Counted from the first letter of the stretch, positions 1 through 8,664 are shown. The stretch: DNA of 64,000 nucleotides from Nesterenkonia xinjiangensis (GCF_013410745.1 NZ_JACCFY010000001.1:3348001-3412000), one strand, 5' to 3'. Numbers and translations are program-made. The notes: a model not told the origin generated them from the letters alone.

Positions 1-33
1 CGGCTGCTGAGAGTCCACGATGCGGCGGCCTGA
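1..33 (+). CDS. Possible 3' tail of an upstream gene (partial)
   Basis: Reading frame 1 runs from the window edge to a TGA at 31-33 and encodes only about ten residues ending in HDAAA. It is too short to identify. A Y-family polymerase (ImuB) often precedes dnaE2 in actinobacteria, so this could be its end, but nothing in these residues proves it and the frame may be accidental. Confidence 0.25.
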   Translation, partial: RLLRVHDAAA

Positions 34-78
34 TCTCACCGCCCCTGACCGGCTCACCCCATCTCGGGGAGCACGCTG

Positions 79-3000
79 ATGGGTGGGTTCGTGCATCTCG
101 ACGTCGCCTCCTCCTTCAGCGCCCACTACGGTGCCAGCTGGCCGGAGGACCTGGTCGCGGCGGCTGCCGCGGACGATGCGGGCGCCATCGCCTGCGTGGA
201 CCGGGACGGCCTGTACGGGGCGATCAAGCATGTCACCGCCTGCCGCGTCCACGACGTCTCCCCCATCCTCGGGGTGAACCTGCAGGTCATCGAGGAGCTC
301 CCCGACGGCGGCCTGGCGGACCGCGGACGGGTGGTTCTGCTCGCCCACGGTTCGGCGGCCGGGTATGCGGCGCTGTGTCGGGCGGTCTCTGCCGCCCATC
401 TGCGGGACACCGGCGCAGGGCCCCGCCTCGGCCTCTCTCGGCTGGTGGAGCTGGCCTGCCCCGCAGGGGTGCGGGCCGTGGCCTCCGGAGAGGCCGATCC
501 GGCACTGTTCGTGCTGCTGGGGCCGGAGAGCGACGTCGGCACCGCTGCGGCCACCCGACGCTACGCCCAGGCCCGAGGGCTGCTGCACGGCTGGCGATCG
601 GCCCTGGGGGCCGCCCCGCTGCGGATCGAGGTGGTCTCCCACCTCGCCCCTCCCGGAGAGGCGCTCTCCACCGCCCATGCCGCGCGGATGCTCGCGATCG
701 CCGAGGACTGTGCAGTGGACCCGGTGCTGACGAACATGGTGCGCTTCGCCCAGGAGGACGACGCCACCACCGCCGATGTGCTCGACGCGGTCCGGGTGCT
801 CTCCAGTCTCCACGTCACCGAGACCCTGCAGCCCAACGGCCAGGGCTGGCTCAAGCCTGCCCGGACGATGGAACGACTGGCCGGGGAGATCTGCGCGTCC
901 AGCTCGGCGGCACGCATCGACGCCGTGGACCTGCTCGAGCACACCCGGGCGCTGGCGCAGCGTTGCCTCCTGGACCCGGTGGCGCACATGAGCTTCCGCG
1001 TGCCGAAGGTCCCGGAGGCCCGGGTGATCGGGCTCGGCCGGCAGGGGCGGTGCACAGATCCGCGCCGCGAGCTGCGCCAGCGCTGCGAGGCCGGGCTCAC
1101 CGCGCGGTTCCCCCGGCTCTCCTCCTCAGCCGCCGCGCAGGTGAGGGGGCGGTTGGAGCATGAGCTGACGATCATCGAGGATCTCGGCTTCTCCAGCTAC
1201 TTCCTGACGGTCGCAGAAGTGGTCGAGATGGTCGAGCAGATGGAGGTGCGGGTCTCGGCGCGCGGCTCAGGGGCCTCCTCTCTGGTGAACCATCTGCTGC
1301 GGATCAGCGCGGTGGACCCGATCGAGCATGATCTGATCTTCGAACGTTTCCTCTCACGACGCCGTTCCACCCTGCCGGACATCGACATCGACGTGGAGTC
1401 GGCCCGCCGCCATGAGGTCTACCACCGGATCTTCGAGCGGTTCGGTGGTGAGCGCACCACGCTGATGAGTATGCAGAACAGCTATCGGATCCGCGGAGCC
1501 GTGCGCGACGCCGGCCTCGCTCTGGGACTGCCGGAGGAGGAGATCGCGCAGATCGCTGAGACCATGTGGCGCTTTCCGGCCAGTCGGTTCCGAGAGGCGC
1601 TGGCGGAAAAGCCGGAGCTGCGCACCCTGGCCGCCCGGTTGGACTCCGAGCGGTCGCAGGGGCGCCAGCAGCTGGACCTGCTGGTGGATCTCACCGAGCG
1701 GCTGGACCGGCTTCCCCGGCATATCTCCACCCACCCCTGTGGGGTCATCCTGGGCGATGAGCAGCTGCTGGACCTCACGCCGGTGCAGCCCTCCGGCGTG
1801 GACGGACTGCCGATGAGTCAGTTCGACAAGCACGACATGGACCCGATGGGTTTCCTGAAGCTGGACGTGCTGGGGGTGCGCATGCAGTCCACCATCGCCT
1901 ACGCCCTGCAGGAGGTGCGGCGCACCACCGGGGAACGGATCGAGCTGGAGGCGGTGGACCGCGACGACGAGGCGACCTATCGACTCATCCAGTCCACCCA
2001 CACTTTGGGCTGCTTCCAGATCGAGTCTCCGGGGCAGCGGGAGCTGGTGGGCAAGCTGGTGCCACGACGCTTCTCCGACCTGGTGGTGGACATCTCGCTG
2101 TTCCGACCGGGGCCGATGGGGTCCGGCATGGTGACCCCTTATCTGGAGCGGCGGCATGGTTTCGAACAGGTGGCCTCCCCGCACCCGGACCTGGCCGACG
2201 TGCTGGCCGAGACCCACGGGGTGACGATCTACCACGAGCAGGTGCTGCGCATCTTCGACACGATGACCTGCTGCGGACTGGCCAAGGCCGATGAGCTCCG
2301 CCGTGCACTGGGCGGCGAGACCCATGACACGGTGGAGACCTTCTTCCGCACCCGGGCCGCAGCGCGCGGGTATGCCGACGGGGTGATCGAGGAGGTCTGG
2401 GAGATCCTGGACAGCTTCGGCTCCTTCGGCTTCTGCAAAGCACATGGGGCGGCCTTCGCGGTCCCGACCTTCGAGTCTGCCTGGCTGAAGACCCACCATC
2501 CGGCGGCTTTCCTCGCCGGGCTCTTCGAGCATGATCCGGGCATGTATCCGCTGCGGCTGCTGGTGGCCGAGGCCAGGCGTCTGGGAGTGCCGCTGCTGGG
2601 CATGGACGTCAACCGCTCCACCCGGCACTATGTGCTGGAGGAGTTGGATGAGCCGGCCGCAGCGGGCATCCGCATGGCGCTGACCAGCCTCAAGGGAATC
2701 AGCGAGGCGGAGATCGACAGGATCGTGGAGGCCCAGCCCTTCGACTCGCTGGCGGACCTGCGGGATCGGGCGCGTCCGAAGCGTCCCACGCTGCGCGCAC
2801 TGGCACAGGTGGGGGCCTTGGACTCACTCATGCCCGGGGGCCTGGGCCGACGGGGGGACCTGATCGCCGCCGTCGCGGACCGGACCCGGGCGCGGGTCTC
2901 CTCGCCGCGACGCCGGGAGGTGGCCGGCCAGCTGCCGTTGCCCCTCCCGGACGTGGAGGTCTCCTCCCTGCCGGAGACGCATCCCTCCCCCACCAGGGAG

Positions 3001-3507
3001 GAGCTGATCAGTGACGAGCTGCGACTGACCAGCATCGACGTCACCGGCCATGTGATGGAGAACCATCGGGCGGCGCTGGACCGCTTCGAGGTGACCCGGG
3101 CGGAGGACCTGCTGGGGCTGCGCAGCGGCTCCACTGTGCGAGTGGCCGGGATCCGGGTGGCCACCCAGACCCCGCCGATGGCCAGCGGGAAACGGGTGGT
3201 GTTCATCAGTCTCGACGACGGCACCGGCTGCGCCGACGTCGCGTTCTTCGAGGAGGCCCAGAGCAACGCCGGGGAGATCCTCTTCACCGCCCAGCTGATG
3301 CTGGTGGAGGGCACGATCCGCCGCACCGGACCGCGGGCGGTGAGCATCCAGGCCGCCGACGCCTGGGACCTGCGGCGTGAGGACCACCTGGAGCGGCTGC
3401 GGCGACGCACTCCCCCGGCCCGGCGGAGGGCTCAGCCGGTGCGGACCGGCTCCAGATCCTGGGACTCCTCGTCGGTGAAGAGGCGGGAGCGGATCACGAA
3501 CCGGTGA
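79..3507 (+). CDS. dnaE2: Error-prone DNA polymerase III alpha subunit, DnaE2 type
   Basis: A C-family DNA polymerase of 1,142 residues, expected to act in damage-tolerant synthesis with ImuA/ImuB-type partners. It has an N-terminal PHP domain (about 5-200), a polymerase core with PDIDID at 433-438 and a third carboxylate in LKLDVLG near 596, then helix-hairpin-helix and OB-fold segments near the C-terminus. The ATG at 79 follows GGGGAG at a good distance. The PHP metal site looks degenerate: the usual HxH is HLD at 6-8 and the usual DHD is DRD at 41-43. The last 25 codons overlap the convergent DUF779 gene. Replicative DnaE1 is longer and has a more canonical PHP site, which favours DnaE2. 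Confidence 0.92.
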   Translation: MGGFVHLDVASSFSAHYGASWPEDLVAAAAADDAGAIACVDRDGLYGAIKHVTACRVHDVSPILGVNLQVIEELPDGGLADRGRVVLLAHGSAAGYAALCRAVSAAHLRDTGAGPRLGLSRLVELACPAGVRAVASGEADPALFVLLGPESDVGTAAATRRYAQARGLLHGWRSALGAAPLRIEVVSHLAPPGEALSTAHAARMLAIAEDCAVDPVLTNMVRFAQEDDATTADVLDAVRVLSSLHVTETLQPNGQGWLKPARTMERLAGEICASSSAARIDAVDLLEHTRALAQRCLLDPVAHMSFRVPKVPEARVIGLGRQGRCTDPRRELRQRCEAGLTARFPRLSSSAAAQVRGRLEHELTIIEDLGFSSYFLTVAEVVEMVEQMEVRVSARGSGASSLVNHLLRISAVDPIEHDLIFERFLSRRRSTLPDIDIDVESARRHEVYHRIFERFGGERTTLMSMQNSYRIRGAVRDAGLALGLPEEEIAQIAETMWRFPASRFREALAEKPELRTLAARLDSERSQGRQQLDLLVDLTERLDRLPRHISTHPCGVILGDEQLLDLTPVQPSGVDGLPMSQFDKHDMDPMGFLKLDVLGVRMQSTIAYALQEVRRTTGERIELEAVDRDDEATYRLIQSTHTLGCFQIESPGQRELVGKLVPRRFSDLVVDISLFRPGPMGSGMVTPYLERRHGFEQVASPHPDLADVLAETHGVTIYHEQVLRIFDTMTCCGLAKADELRRALGGETHDTVETFFRTRAAARGYADGVIEEVWEILDSFGSFGFCKAHGAAFAVPTFESAWLKTHHPAAFLAGLFEHDPGMYPLRLLVAEARRLGVPLLGMDVNRSTRHYVLEELDEPAAAGIRMALTSLKGISEAEIDRIVEAQPFDSLADLRDRARPKRPTLRALAQVGALDSLMPGGLGRRGDLIAAVADRTRARVSSPRRREVAGQLPLPLPDVEVSSLPETHPSPTREELISDELRLTSIDVTGHVMENHRAALDRFEVTRAEDLLGLRSGSTVRVAGIRVATQTPPMASGKRVVFISLDDGTGCADVAFFEEAQSNAGEILFTAQLMLVEGTIRRTGPRAVSIQAADAWDLRREDHLERLRRRTPPARRRAQPVRTGSRSWDSSSVKRRERITNR

Positions 3508-3830
3508 CCGGTGGGCCCTTCGATGGAGAAACCCGCCCCACGGCCAGCGGTGACGTCGATGGTGAGGTGGGTGTGGGACCAGTACTCGAACTGAGCCTGG
3601 GAGATCCACACCGGGACAGGTTCGCCGGTGCCGGCGTCGAGTTCGCCGAGCAGCACATCCGAGGAGCCGGTGAGGAAGGTCCCCTGGGTGTAGCACATGG
3701 GGGCGGAGCCGTCGCAGCAGCCTCCGGACTGGTGGAACATCAGCGGCTGGTCATGCTCTGTGCGGAGGCGGCGCAGCAGGGCTGCGGCCTCCTCGGTCAG
3801 GGCGACACGTGCATGGGGCATCGTCCTCAT
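3432..3830 (-). CDS. DUF779 family protein
   Basis: A small protein of 132 residues matching the DUF779 family, whose biochemical role is unknown and which repeatedly neighbours aldehyde dehydrogenase genes. The most striking feature is a cysteine-rich segment, HQSGGCCDGSAPMCY at 33-47, with Cys38, Cys39 and Cys46, which looks like a metal or redox site. A strong GGAGAAGGGA ribosome site precedes the ATG. It lies 97 bases downstream of the aldehyde dehydrogenase on the same strand, so co-transcription is likely, with a GC-rich hairpin between them. Its 3' end overlaps the convergent dnaE2 by 76 bases. A role as accessory factor of the dehydrogenase is inference only. Confidence 0.85.
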   Translation of the reverse strand: MRTMPHARVALTEEAAALLRRLRTEHDQPLMFHQSGGCCDGSAPMCYTQGTFLTGSSDVLLGELDAGTGEPVPVWISQAQFEYWSHTHLTIDVTAGRGAGFSIEGPTGHRFVIRSRLFTDEESQDLEPVRTG

Positions 3831-3866
3831 TCCCTTCTCCTGGTGGGGCGTCCTTGGGACGGAGAC

Positions 3867-3898
3867 GCCCGCCGCCCGGGGCTCCCCCGGCGGCGGGC
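3867..3898 (-). terminator. GC-rich hairpin between aldehyde dehydrogenase and DUF779 genes
   Basis: GCCCGCCGCC at 3867-3876 pairs with 3889-3898. Four further G-C pairs form inside around a one-base bulge, leaving a short loop. It lies in the 97-base gap between two co-oriented genes and has no T-tract. It could be a leaky terminator or an mRNA-stability element that sets the ratio of the two products. Confidence 0.5.
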
Positions 3899-3927
3899 CG
3901 TCATCCGGCTCTGTGGCGACCTGCTGA

Positions 3928-5451
3928 TCAGAACAGGCCGGCAGCTCCTTCGGAGTAGCTGACCAGCAGGTTCTTGGTCTGCTGGTAGTGGCCCAGCATC
4001 ATCGCGTGGTTCTCCCGGCCGATGCCGGACTGCTTGTACCCACCGAAGGCGGCGTGGGCGGGGTACTGGTGGTAGCAGTTGGTCCAGACCCGTCCGGCCT
4101 GGATCTCCCGGCCCGCGCGGTAGGCGGTGGCACCGTCGCGGGACCACACCCCGGCTCCCAGTCCGTAGAGAGTGTCATTGGCGATGTCCATGGCATCCTG
4201 GTAGCCGGAGAAACCGGTCACCGAGACCACGGGGCCGAAGATCTCTTCCTGAAAGATACGCATGGAGTTGCTGCCGCGGAAGATCGTCGGTTGCACGTAG
4301 TATCCTCCGGAGAGATCCCCGCCGAGGTCCACCTGCTCGCCGCCGAGCAGCACCTCCGCGCCCTCCTGCTTGCCGATGTCGATGTAGGAGAGGATCTTCT
4401 CCAGCTGATCGTTGCTGGCCTGAGCGCCGATCATGGTGCTGGTGTCCAGCGGGTCGCCCTGCACGACCTTCTTGGTGCGTTCAACGGCATCGGCGAGGAA
4501 TCCGTCCATGATGGTCTCGTCGATCAGGGCGCGCGACGGGCAGGTGCAGACCTCACCCTGGTTGAGAGCGAACATCGTGAAGCCCTCCAGGGCCTTCTCA
4601 TAGAAGGCGTCCTTCTCCCGGGCGACGTCGGAGAAGAAGATGTTGGGGCTCTTGCCGCCCAGCTCCAGGGTGACCGGGATGAGGTTCTGGGAGGCGTACT
4701 GCATGATGAGCCGGCCGGTGGTGGTCTCTCCGGTGAAGGCGATCTTGCGGATCCTCGGGCTGGAGGCCAGTGGGGCTCCGGCCTCGGCGCCGAAACCGTT
4801 GACCACGTTGAGCACCCCGGCCGGCAGCAGGTCGGCGATCAGCTCGGACAGCACCAGGATGGATGTCGGCGTCTGCTCGGCGGGCTTGAGCACCACCGTG
4901 TTGCCGGCGGCCAGCGCGGGGGCGAGTTTCCATGTGGCCATCAGCAGCGGGAAGTTCCAAGGGATGATCTGGCCGACCACGCCCAGCGGTTCGTGGAAGT
5001 GGTACGCCACGGTGTCGCCGTCGATCTCACTGATCCCGCCCTCTTGGGCGCGGATGGCGGAGGCGAAGTAGCGGAAGTGGTCCACGGCCAGCGGCAGGTC
5101 GGCGGCCAGGCACTCACGCACGGGCTTGCCGTTGTCCCAGGTCTCGGCCACCGCGAGCATCTCCAGGTTCTCCTCGATCCGGTCGGCGATGCGGTGGAGT
5201 ACCAGCGCACGCTGGGCGGCGGAGGTCCGGCCCCAGCCAGGAGCCGCCTGGTGTGCGGCGTCGAGGGCGAGCTCGATGTCCTCGGCGTCGGACTGAGCGA
5301 TCTCGGTGAAGGTCTTCCCGGTGACCGGGGACGGGTTCTCGAAGTAGCGTCCTTTGACCGGGGCGACCCATTCGCCGCCGATCCAGTTCTCGTACCGGGC
5401 TTTGAAGCTCACCAGGCTCTCGGGGTGGCCGGGCTGCGCGTAGACGCTCAT
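3928..5451 (-). CDS. NAD-dependent aldehyde dehydrogenase (acetaldehyde dehydrogenase type)
   Basis: A full-length cytosolic ALDH of 507 residues that oxidises an aldehyde, probably acetaldehyde, to the acid with NAD+. The general-base Glu263 lies in LELGGKSPN, and the catalytic Cys302 in [11 protein letters not shown], with a second cysteine at 304. The Rossmann contact TGETTTG is at 240-246, and the oxyanion Asn is in PWNFP at 164-168. The sequence resembles the ExaC/AldA/Ald group often paired with DUF779. It is the first gene of a minus-strand pair with DUF779 and is divergent from a GAF-domain regulator. A CRP-like site lies 113-128 bases upstream. The substrate is inferred from context. 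Confidence 0.93.
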   Translation of the reverse strand: MSVYAQPGHPESLVSFKARYENWIGGEWVAPVKGRYFENPSPVTGKTFTEIAQSDAEDIELALDAAHQAAPGWGRTSAAQRALVLHRIADRIEENLEMLAVAETWDNGKPVRECLAADLPLAVDHFRYFASAIRAQEGGISEIDGDTVAYHFHEPLGVVGQIIPWNFPLLMATWKLAPALAAGNTVVLKPAEQTPTSILVLSELIADLLPAGVLNVVNGFGAEAGAPLASSPRIRKIAFTGETTTGRLIMQYASQNLIPVTLELGGKSPNIFFSDVAREKDAFYEKALEGFTMFALNQGEVCTCPSRALIDETIMDGFLADAVERTKKVVQGDPLDTSTMIGAQASNDQLEKILSYIDIGKQEGAEVLLGGEQVDLGGDLSGGYYVQPTIFRGSNSMRIFQEEIFGPVVSVTGFSGYQDAMDIANDTLYGLGAGVWSRDGATAYRAGREIQAGRVWTNCYHQYPAHAAFGGYKQSGIGRENHAMMLGHYQQTKNLLVSYSEGAAGLF

Positions 5452-5771
5452 GGGGACTCCTTCGTCAGGGATGGCATGTCAGAGCTGTGTCACCGCCAGA
5501 TCAGTCTCGCCACGAGGAGCACGCCTCCGTCGGTGAGCCGGCACCAGTGACATTGACCCAGCATGTGAGCTGATTCACACAGTGATGACGCTAATGGACG
5601 GGCCGTTGCATCGACGTTGCAGCTCCGCCCCGGATGGAGAGGCCTCGCCGCCTGGGTTCATGGCCTATCCTGAAAGTCGATCCCATGTGTGCTGTATCAC
5701 GTACACGACAGCCGGTGAACCGTTGCCCGATCCGCGGCGGAGTATTGACGATGCGCCCCTCAGGAGGCTCC
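5452..5771. other. Divergent intergenic region of the aldehyde dehydrogenase and its regulator
   Basis: A 320-base region with no convincing gene. It holds the upstream region of the aldehyde dehydrogenase on the minus strand and of the GAF regulator on the plus strand, and one exact TGTGA-N6-TCACA palindrome at 5564-5579. The reading frame of the regulator stays open upstream to about 5634 but lacks a ribosome site there, so I treat that stretch as non-coding. Confidence 0.6.
5564..5579. promoter_or_regulatory. CRP/GlxR-type operator, site 1
   Basis: TGTGAGCTGATTCACA matches the CRP-family consensus TGTGA-N6-TCACA at all ten fixed positions. It lies about 113 bases upstream of the aldehyde dehydrogenase start and about 190 bases upstream of the GAF regulator start. 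An identical half-site arrangement occurs before the alcohol dehydrogenase gene at 7036, so a cAMP-responsive GlxR-like protein probably ties both dehydrogenases to carbon status. The binding protein is inferred. Confidence 0.65.
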
Positions 5772-6983
5772 ATGATGCGTGAGGCCGTCCCCGACGAGCC
5801 GCAGACATGGGAGGCGCTGCCCCCGATGCTGCGCGAGTCGTGGCGTCGCTCCTCGGGATATCTGAAGGACCCGGGTCATGCGTCGCCGCCCATCGACCTG
5901 TCTGAGTCTGACCTCCCGGGCGCCCGCCGGGAGCACCCGCTGTCGGCTGCGATGCCGGTGTTCGACCGTCTGCTGATCCAGCCGGCGCGGGACGCAGGTC
6001 TCATCGTCGCCGTCGGAGACGCCCAGGGGCGACTCCTCTGGGTCGACGGCGATCGCCCGACGCTCCGCCGTGCTGAGTCCCAGGGATTCCAGGCGGGGGC
6101 CAATTGGTCGGAGCGAGCGATCGGCACTTCTGCGCCTGGCACCGCACTGGCCAGCGGCCGGGCCGTCAAGGTGGATCAGGAGCAGCACTTCGCCGTCGCG
6201 GCGCACCGATTCTCCTGCTCCGCGGCTCCGGTCCACTGCCCACACACCGGCGGACTGCTCGGCATGGTGGACATCACCGGAGGACGAGAAGCGGTGGCCA
6301 CCCATTCCCTTCCGCTGGTCGTCGCGGCGATCGCCGCGGCCCAGGGGGAGCTGCGCTCCACCGCGGCAGGGCAGGGGCTGCCGCGTCTCATCACCCTGGG
6401 CCAGGAGTCCCCGTCCCTCGCCCGGGGCCCCGCCTCGTGGCGCCTCAGCCCCCGACATGCCGATCTGCTCGTGCTTCTGGGCTGGGAGACCGGAGGACCC
6501 CGGGGCCGAGCCGAGGCGGGAATGAATGCCGCCCAGCTGGCCGAGGACCTCTTCGGCGAACCCGGGCACGAGGTCTCCCTGCGCGCCGAGGTCAATCGCC
6601 TGCGCCGAGTCCTGACGCAAGTTCCCGCCCCGGAGCCCGGCCTGACGCTGCTGTCTCGCCCCTACCGGCTCTCACAGCCGCTCCCCCTGGATGCGGTGGA
6701 CGTCTACGAGGCGCTGCGCCGGGGCGACCGGGCCACGGCACTGGACCTCTATGCCGGAGACCTCCTCCCCCGGTCCCAGTCCCCCGGCATCACCCGCATC
6801 CGGTGGGAGCTCTCCGCCATGCTTCGCGAGGCCGTGCTGCAGGACGGCTCCCCCCTGGAGATCTGCCGCTACCTGCAGCTTCCCGAGGCGCGCGGCGACG
6901 AGGCCGCCCTCCGGGAGGCTCTGCGCCTGCTGCCTCCGGACTCTCCCGAGCGAGCCCTGCTCGTGGCGCGTTCCACCACGTGA
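5772..6983 (+). CDS. GAF-domain transcriptional regulator of the alcohol/aldehyde dehydrogenase locus
   Basis: A protein of 403 residues starting at the ATG that follows CAGGAGG at 5761-5767. The N-terminal part (about 40-200) reads as an AcoR-like GAF sensor domain, with segments such as GANWSERAIGTSAPGTAL and SCSAAPVH. The C-terminal part has a winged-helix-like segment with LSPRHADLL, SLRAEVNRLRR and LLSRPYRL. There is no AAA+ sigma-54 activation domain, unlike proteobacterial AcoR. This architecture is common in actinobacteria beside aldehyde and alcohol dehydrogenases. It sits between the divergent ALDH gene and the downstream alcohol dehydrogenase and probably controls both. The effector is not visible; acetoin, an aldehyde or an alcohol is a guess. 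Confidence 0.8.
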   Translation: MMREAVPDEPQTWEALPPMLRESWRRSSGYLKDPGHASPPIDLSESDLPGARREHPLSAAMPVFDRLLIQPARDAGLIVAVGDAQGRLLWVDGDRPTLRRAESQGFQAGANWSERAIGTSAPGTALASGRAVKVDQEQHFAVAAHRFSCSAAPVHCPHTGGLLGMVDITGGREAVATHSLPLVVAAIAAAQGELRSTAAGQGLPRLITLGQESPSLARGPASWRLSPRHADLLVLLGWETGGPRGRAEAGMNAAQLAEDLFGEPGHEVSLRAEVNRLRRVLTQVPAPEPGLTLLSRPYRLSQPLPLDAVDVYEALRRGDRATALDLYAGDLLPRSQSPGITRIRWELSAMLREAVLQDGSPLEICRYLQLPEARGDEAALREALRLLPPDSPERALLVARSTT

Positions 6984-7035
6984 GCCTGGGCATCCGCCTG
7001 AGGCGCCGAGCGGCGCAACTCCCCTGCAACCTCAG

Positions 7036-7051
7036 TGTGAATATCGTCACA
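7036..7051. promoter_or_regulatory. CRP/GlxR-type operator, site 2
   Basis: TGTGAATATCGTCACA again matches TGTGA-N6-TCACA exactly. It ends 35 bases before the alcohol dehydrogenase start codon, so it probably overlaps the core promoter. A bound regulator there would more likely repress or act as a class II activator. Two exact sites within 1.5 kb of each other around one regulator gene are unlikely by chance. Confidence 0.65.
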
Positions 7052-7086
7052 TGTGCCATCATCGGACGAACACACGAGGAGTGACG

Positions 7087-8118
7087 ATGAGCACCATGAC
7101 AGCAGCAGTCGTCGAACAGTTCGGCACCGAGCTGAATGTCCGTGAACACGATCTGCCGGAGCCGGGCCCCGGGCAGGCCCTCGTGAAGCTGCAGGCCTCG
7201 GGCGTCTGCCACACCGACCTCCATGCCGCGGAGGGGGACTGGCCGATCAAGCCCACCCCGCCGTTCATCCCCGGCCATGAGGGCGTGGGCGTCGTCGAGA
7301 AGGTCGGCCCCGGCGTGACCGAGGTGGAAGTCGGTCAGACGGTCGGGAATGCGTGGCTCTGGAGCGCCTGCGGGGCCTGTGAGCACTGCCGCACCGGATG
7401 GGAGACCCTGTGCGAGCAGCAGATCAACGGCGGGTACGCCGTCGACGGCTCCTTCGGGCAGTACATGCTGGTCGACGCTAAGTTCGCCGCGGCGATCCCC
7501 GACGGAGCAGACCCCTTCGAGGTCGCTCCGGTGCTCTGTGCCGGAGTGACGGTCTACAAGGGCCTGAAGGTGACCGGGGTGCGGCCCGGTCAATGGGTGG
7601 TGATCTCCGGCATCGGCGGTCTCGGCCACCTGGCCGTCCAGTACGCCGTGGCCATGGGGATGCGCGTCATCGCGGTGGACATCGCCGACGACAAGCTCGC
7701 CCTGGCGGAACGGCATGGGGCGGAGATCACACTCAATGCTCTGGGGGCCGACCCGGCCGAGGAGATCCAGCGCCGGGTGGGAGGGTCCCATGGCGTTCTG
7801 GTGACTGCGGTCCACCCGGATGCCTTCCGCCAGGCCATCTCGATGACTCGTCGAGGTGGGACCATCGTCTTCAACGGCCTACCGCCGGGCGAGTTTCCGG
7901 CCCCGATCTTCGACATCGTCCTCAAGGGGCTGACGATCCGCGGCTCGATCGTCGGAACGCGTCAGGACATGGTCGAAGCTCTGGAGATCTACTCGCGGGG
8001 CAAGATCCATCCCACGATCTCCACACGCCCGCTGGGAGACATCAACGCCGTCTTCGACGAGATGCAGCACGGCAAGATCGACGGCCGCGTGGTCATCGAC
8101 TTCCAACAGGCCGGCTGA
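7087..8118 (+). CDS. adhP: Zinc-dependent alcohol dehydrogenase (AdhP-like)
   Basis: A medium-chain dehydrogenase of 343 residues interconverting alcohols and aldehydes with NAD(H). Catalytic zinc ligands are Cys41 and His64-Glu65 (in GHEGVGVVEKVG), plus Cys151. Structural zinc ligands are Cys95, Cys98, Cys101 and Cys109. The Rossmann loop is GIGGLG at 175-180. The ATG at 7087 follows a GAGGAGTGACG ribosome site; a second ATG lies three codons in. A CRP-like site precedes it by 35 bases and the GAF regulator gene is directly upstream. With the divergent aldehyde dehydrogenase it makes a two-step ethanol-to-acetate route, which is inference from context. Confidence 0.92.
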   Translation: MSTMTAAVVEQFGTELNVREHDLPEPGPGQALVKLQASGVCHTDLHAAEGDWPIKPTPPFIPGHEGVGVVEKVGPGVTEVEVGQTVGNAWLWSACGACEHCRTGWETLCEQQINGGYAVDGSFGQYMLVDAKFAAAIPDGADPFEVAPVLCAGVTVYKGLKVTGVRPGQWVVISGIGGLGHLAVQYAVAMGMRVIAVDIADDKLALAERHGAEITLNALGADPAEEIQRRVGGSHGVLVTAVHPDAFRQAISMTRRGGTIVFNGLPPGEFPAPIFDIVLKGLTIRGSIVGTRQDMVEALEIYSRGKIHPTISTRPLGDINAVFDEMQHGKIDGRVVIDFQQAG

Positions 8119-8265
8119 TCCCCAGGTGACGCCCTCCGGGTCGGTCTCGGCCGCCTGGCGTGGGGGTGGTGGACTCGGCCAGTCGCCATCCCACGGTCGC
8201 CGGGCCGTCCGGGCCGATCCCGGATCAACTGGAGCAGTCCTGGCCCGCTCCGTGGGCTCTGGGCC

Positions 8266-8664
8266 TCACTGTTTGCGGGAGGAGAGGACGCAGAACTCAT
8301 TGCCCTCCGGGTCTGCCAGCACGGTCCAGGTGGCGTCATCCGGAGCGCCGACGTCGACGATCCGGGCTCCGAGGTCGAGCAGCCGCTCGATCTCGGCGTC
8401 ACGGTCATCGCTGATGTGTGGTGCGAAGTCCCAGTGGAGCCGGTTCTTGGTGTTCTTCTCGTGCCCCACCGGCACGAAGAGCATGCCCGGAGGCACGCGA
8501 TGGAAGTCGAGGATCTCCACGAAGTCCTTCGCCCAGGGCGGCAGGACCGCGGCTTCCTTCTCCGTCTCGAAGGCCACGTCCCAGCCCAAAGCCTCAGCCC
8601 ACCACCGGGCCAGAGCTCGGTGGTCTCTCGCCTCGACGACCGTGGAATACCAGCGCAGAGACAT
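8266..8664 (-). CDS. VOC-superfamily (glyoxalase/bleomycin-resistance-like) protein
   Basis: A small protein of 132 residues with vicinal-oxygen-chelate features: an N-terminal RWYSTVVEARDHRALARWW segment, a central LHWDFAP strand and a C-terminal VLADPEGNEFCVL strand carrying the typical DPEGNEF motif. One protein carries the two half-modules of a VOC fold. The substrate cannot be deduced. It converges on the alcohol dehydrogenase with a 147-base gap in which I see no clear terminator, and lies just downstream of ctaB without evident functional linkage. Confidence 0.8.
   Translation of the reverse strand: MSLRWYSTVVEARDHRALARWWAEALGWDVAFETEKEAAVLPPWAKDFVEILDFHRVPPGMLFVPVGHEKNTKNRLHWDFAPHISDDRDAEIERLLDLGARIVDVGAPDDATWTVLADPEGNEFCVLSSRKQ

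Noticed and set aside
5634-5771. N-terminal extension of the GAF regulator back to 5634.
   Set aside because: No ribosome site is found there, while CAGGAGG directly precedes the ATG at 5772, and the extra 46 residues are not domain-like.
8119-8265. Possible small gene between the alcohol dehydrogenase and VOC genes.
   Set aside because: No frame with a ribosome site and credible length; GC-rich repeats such as GGGCCGTCCGGGCC do not form a convincing terminator either.
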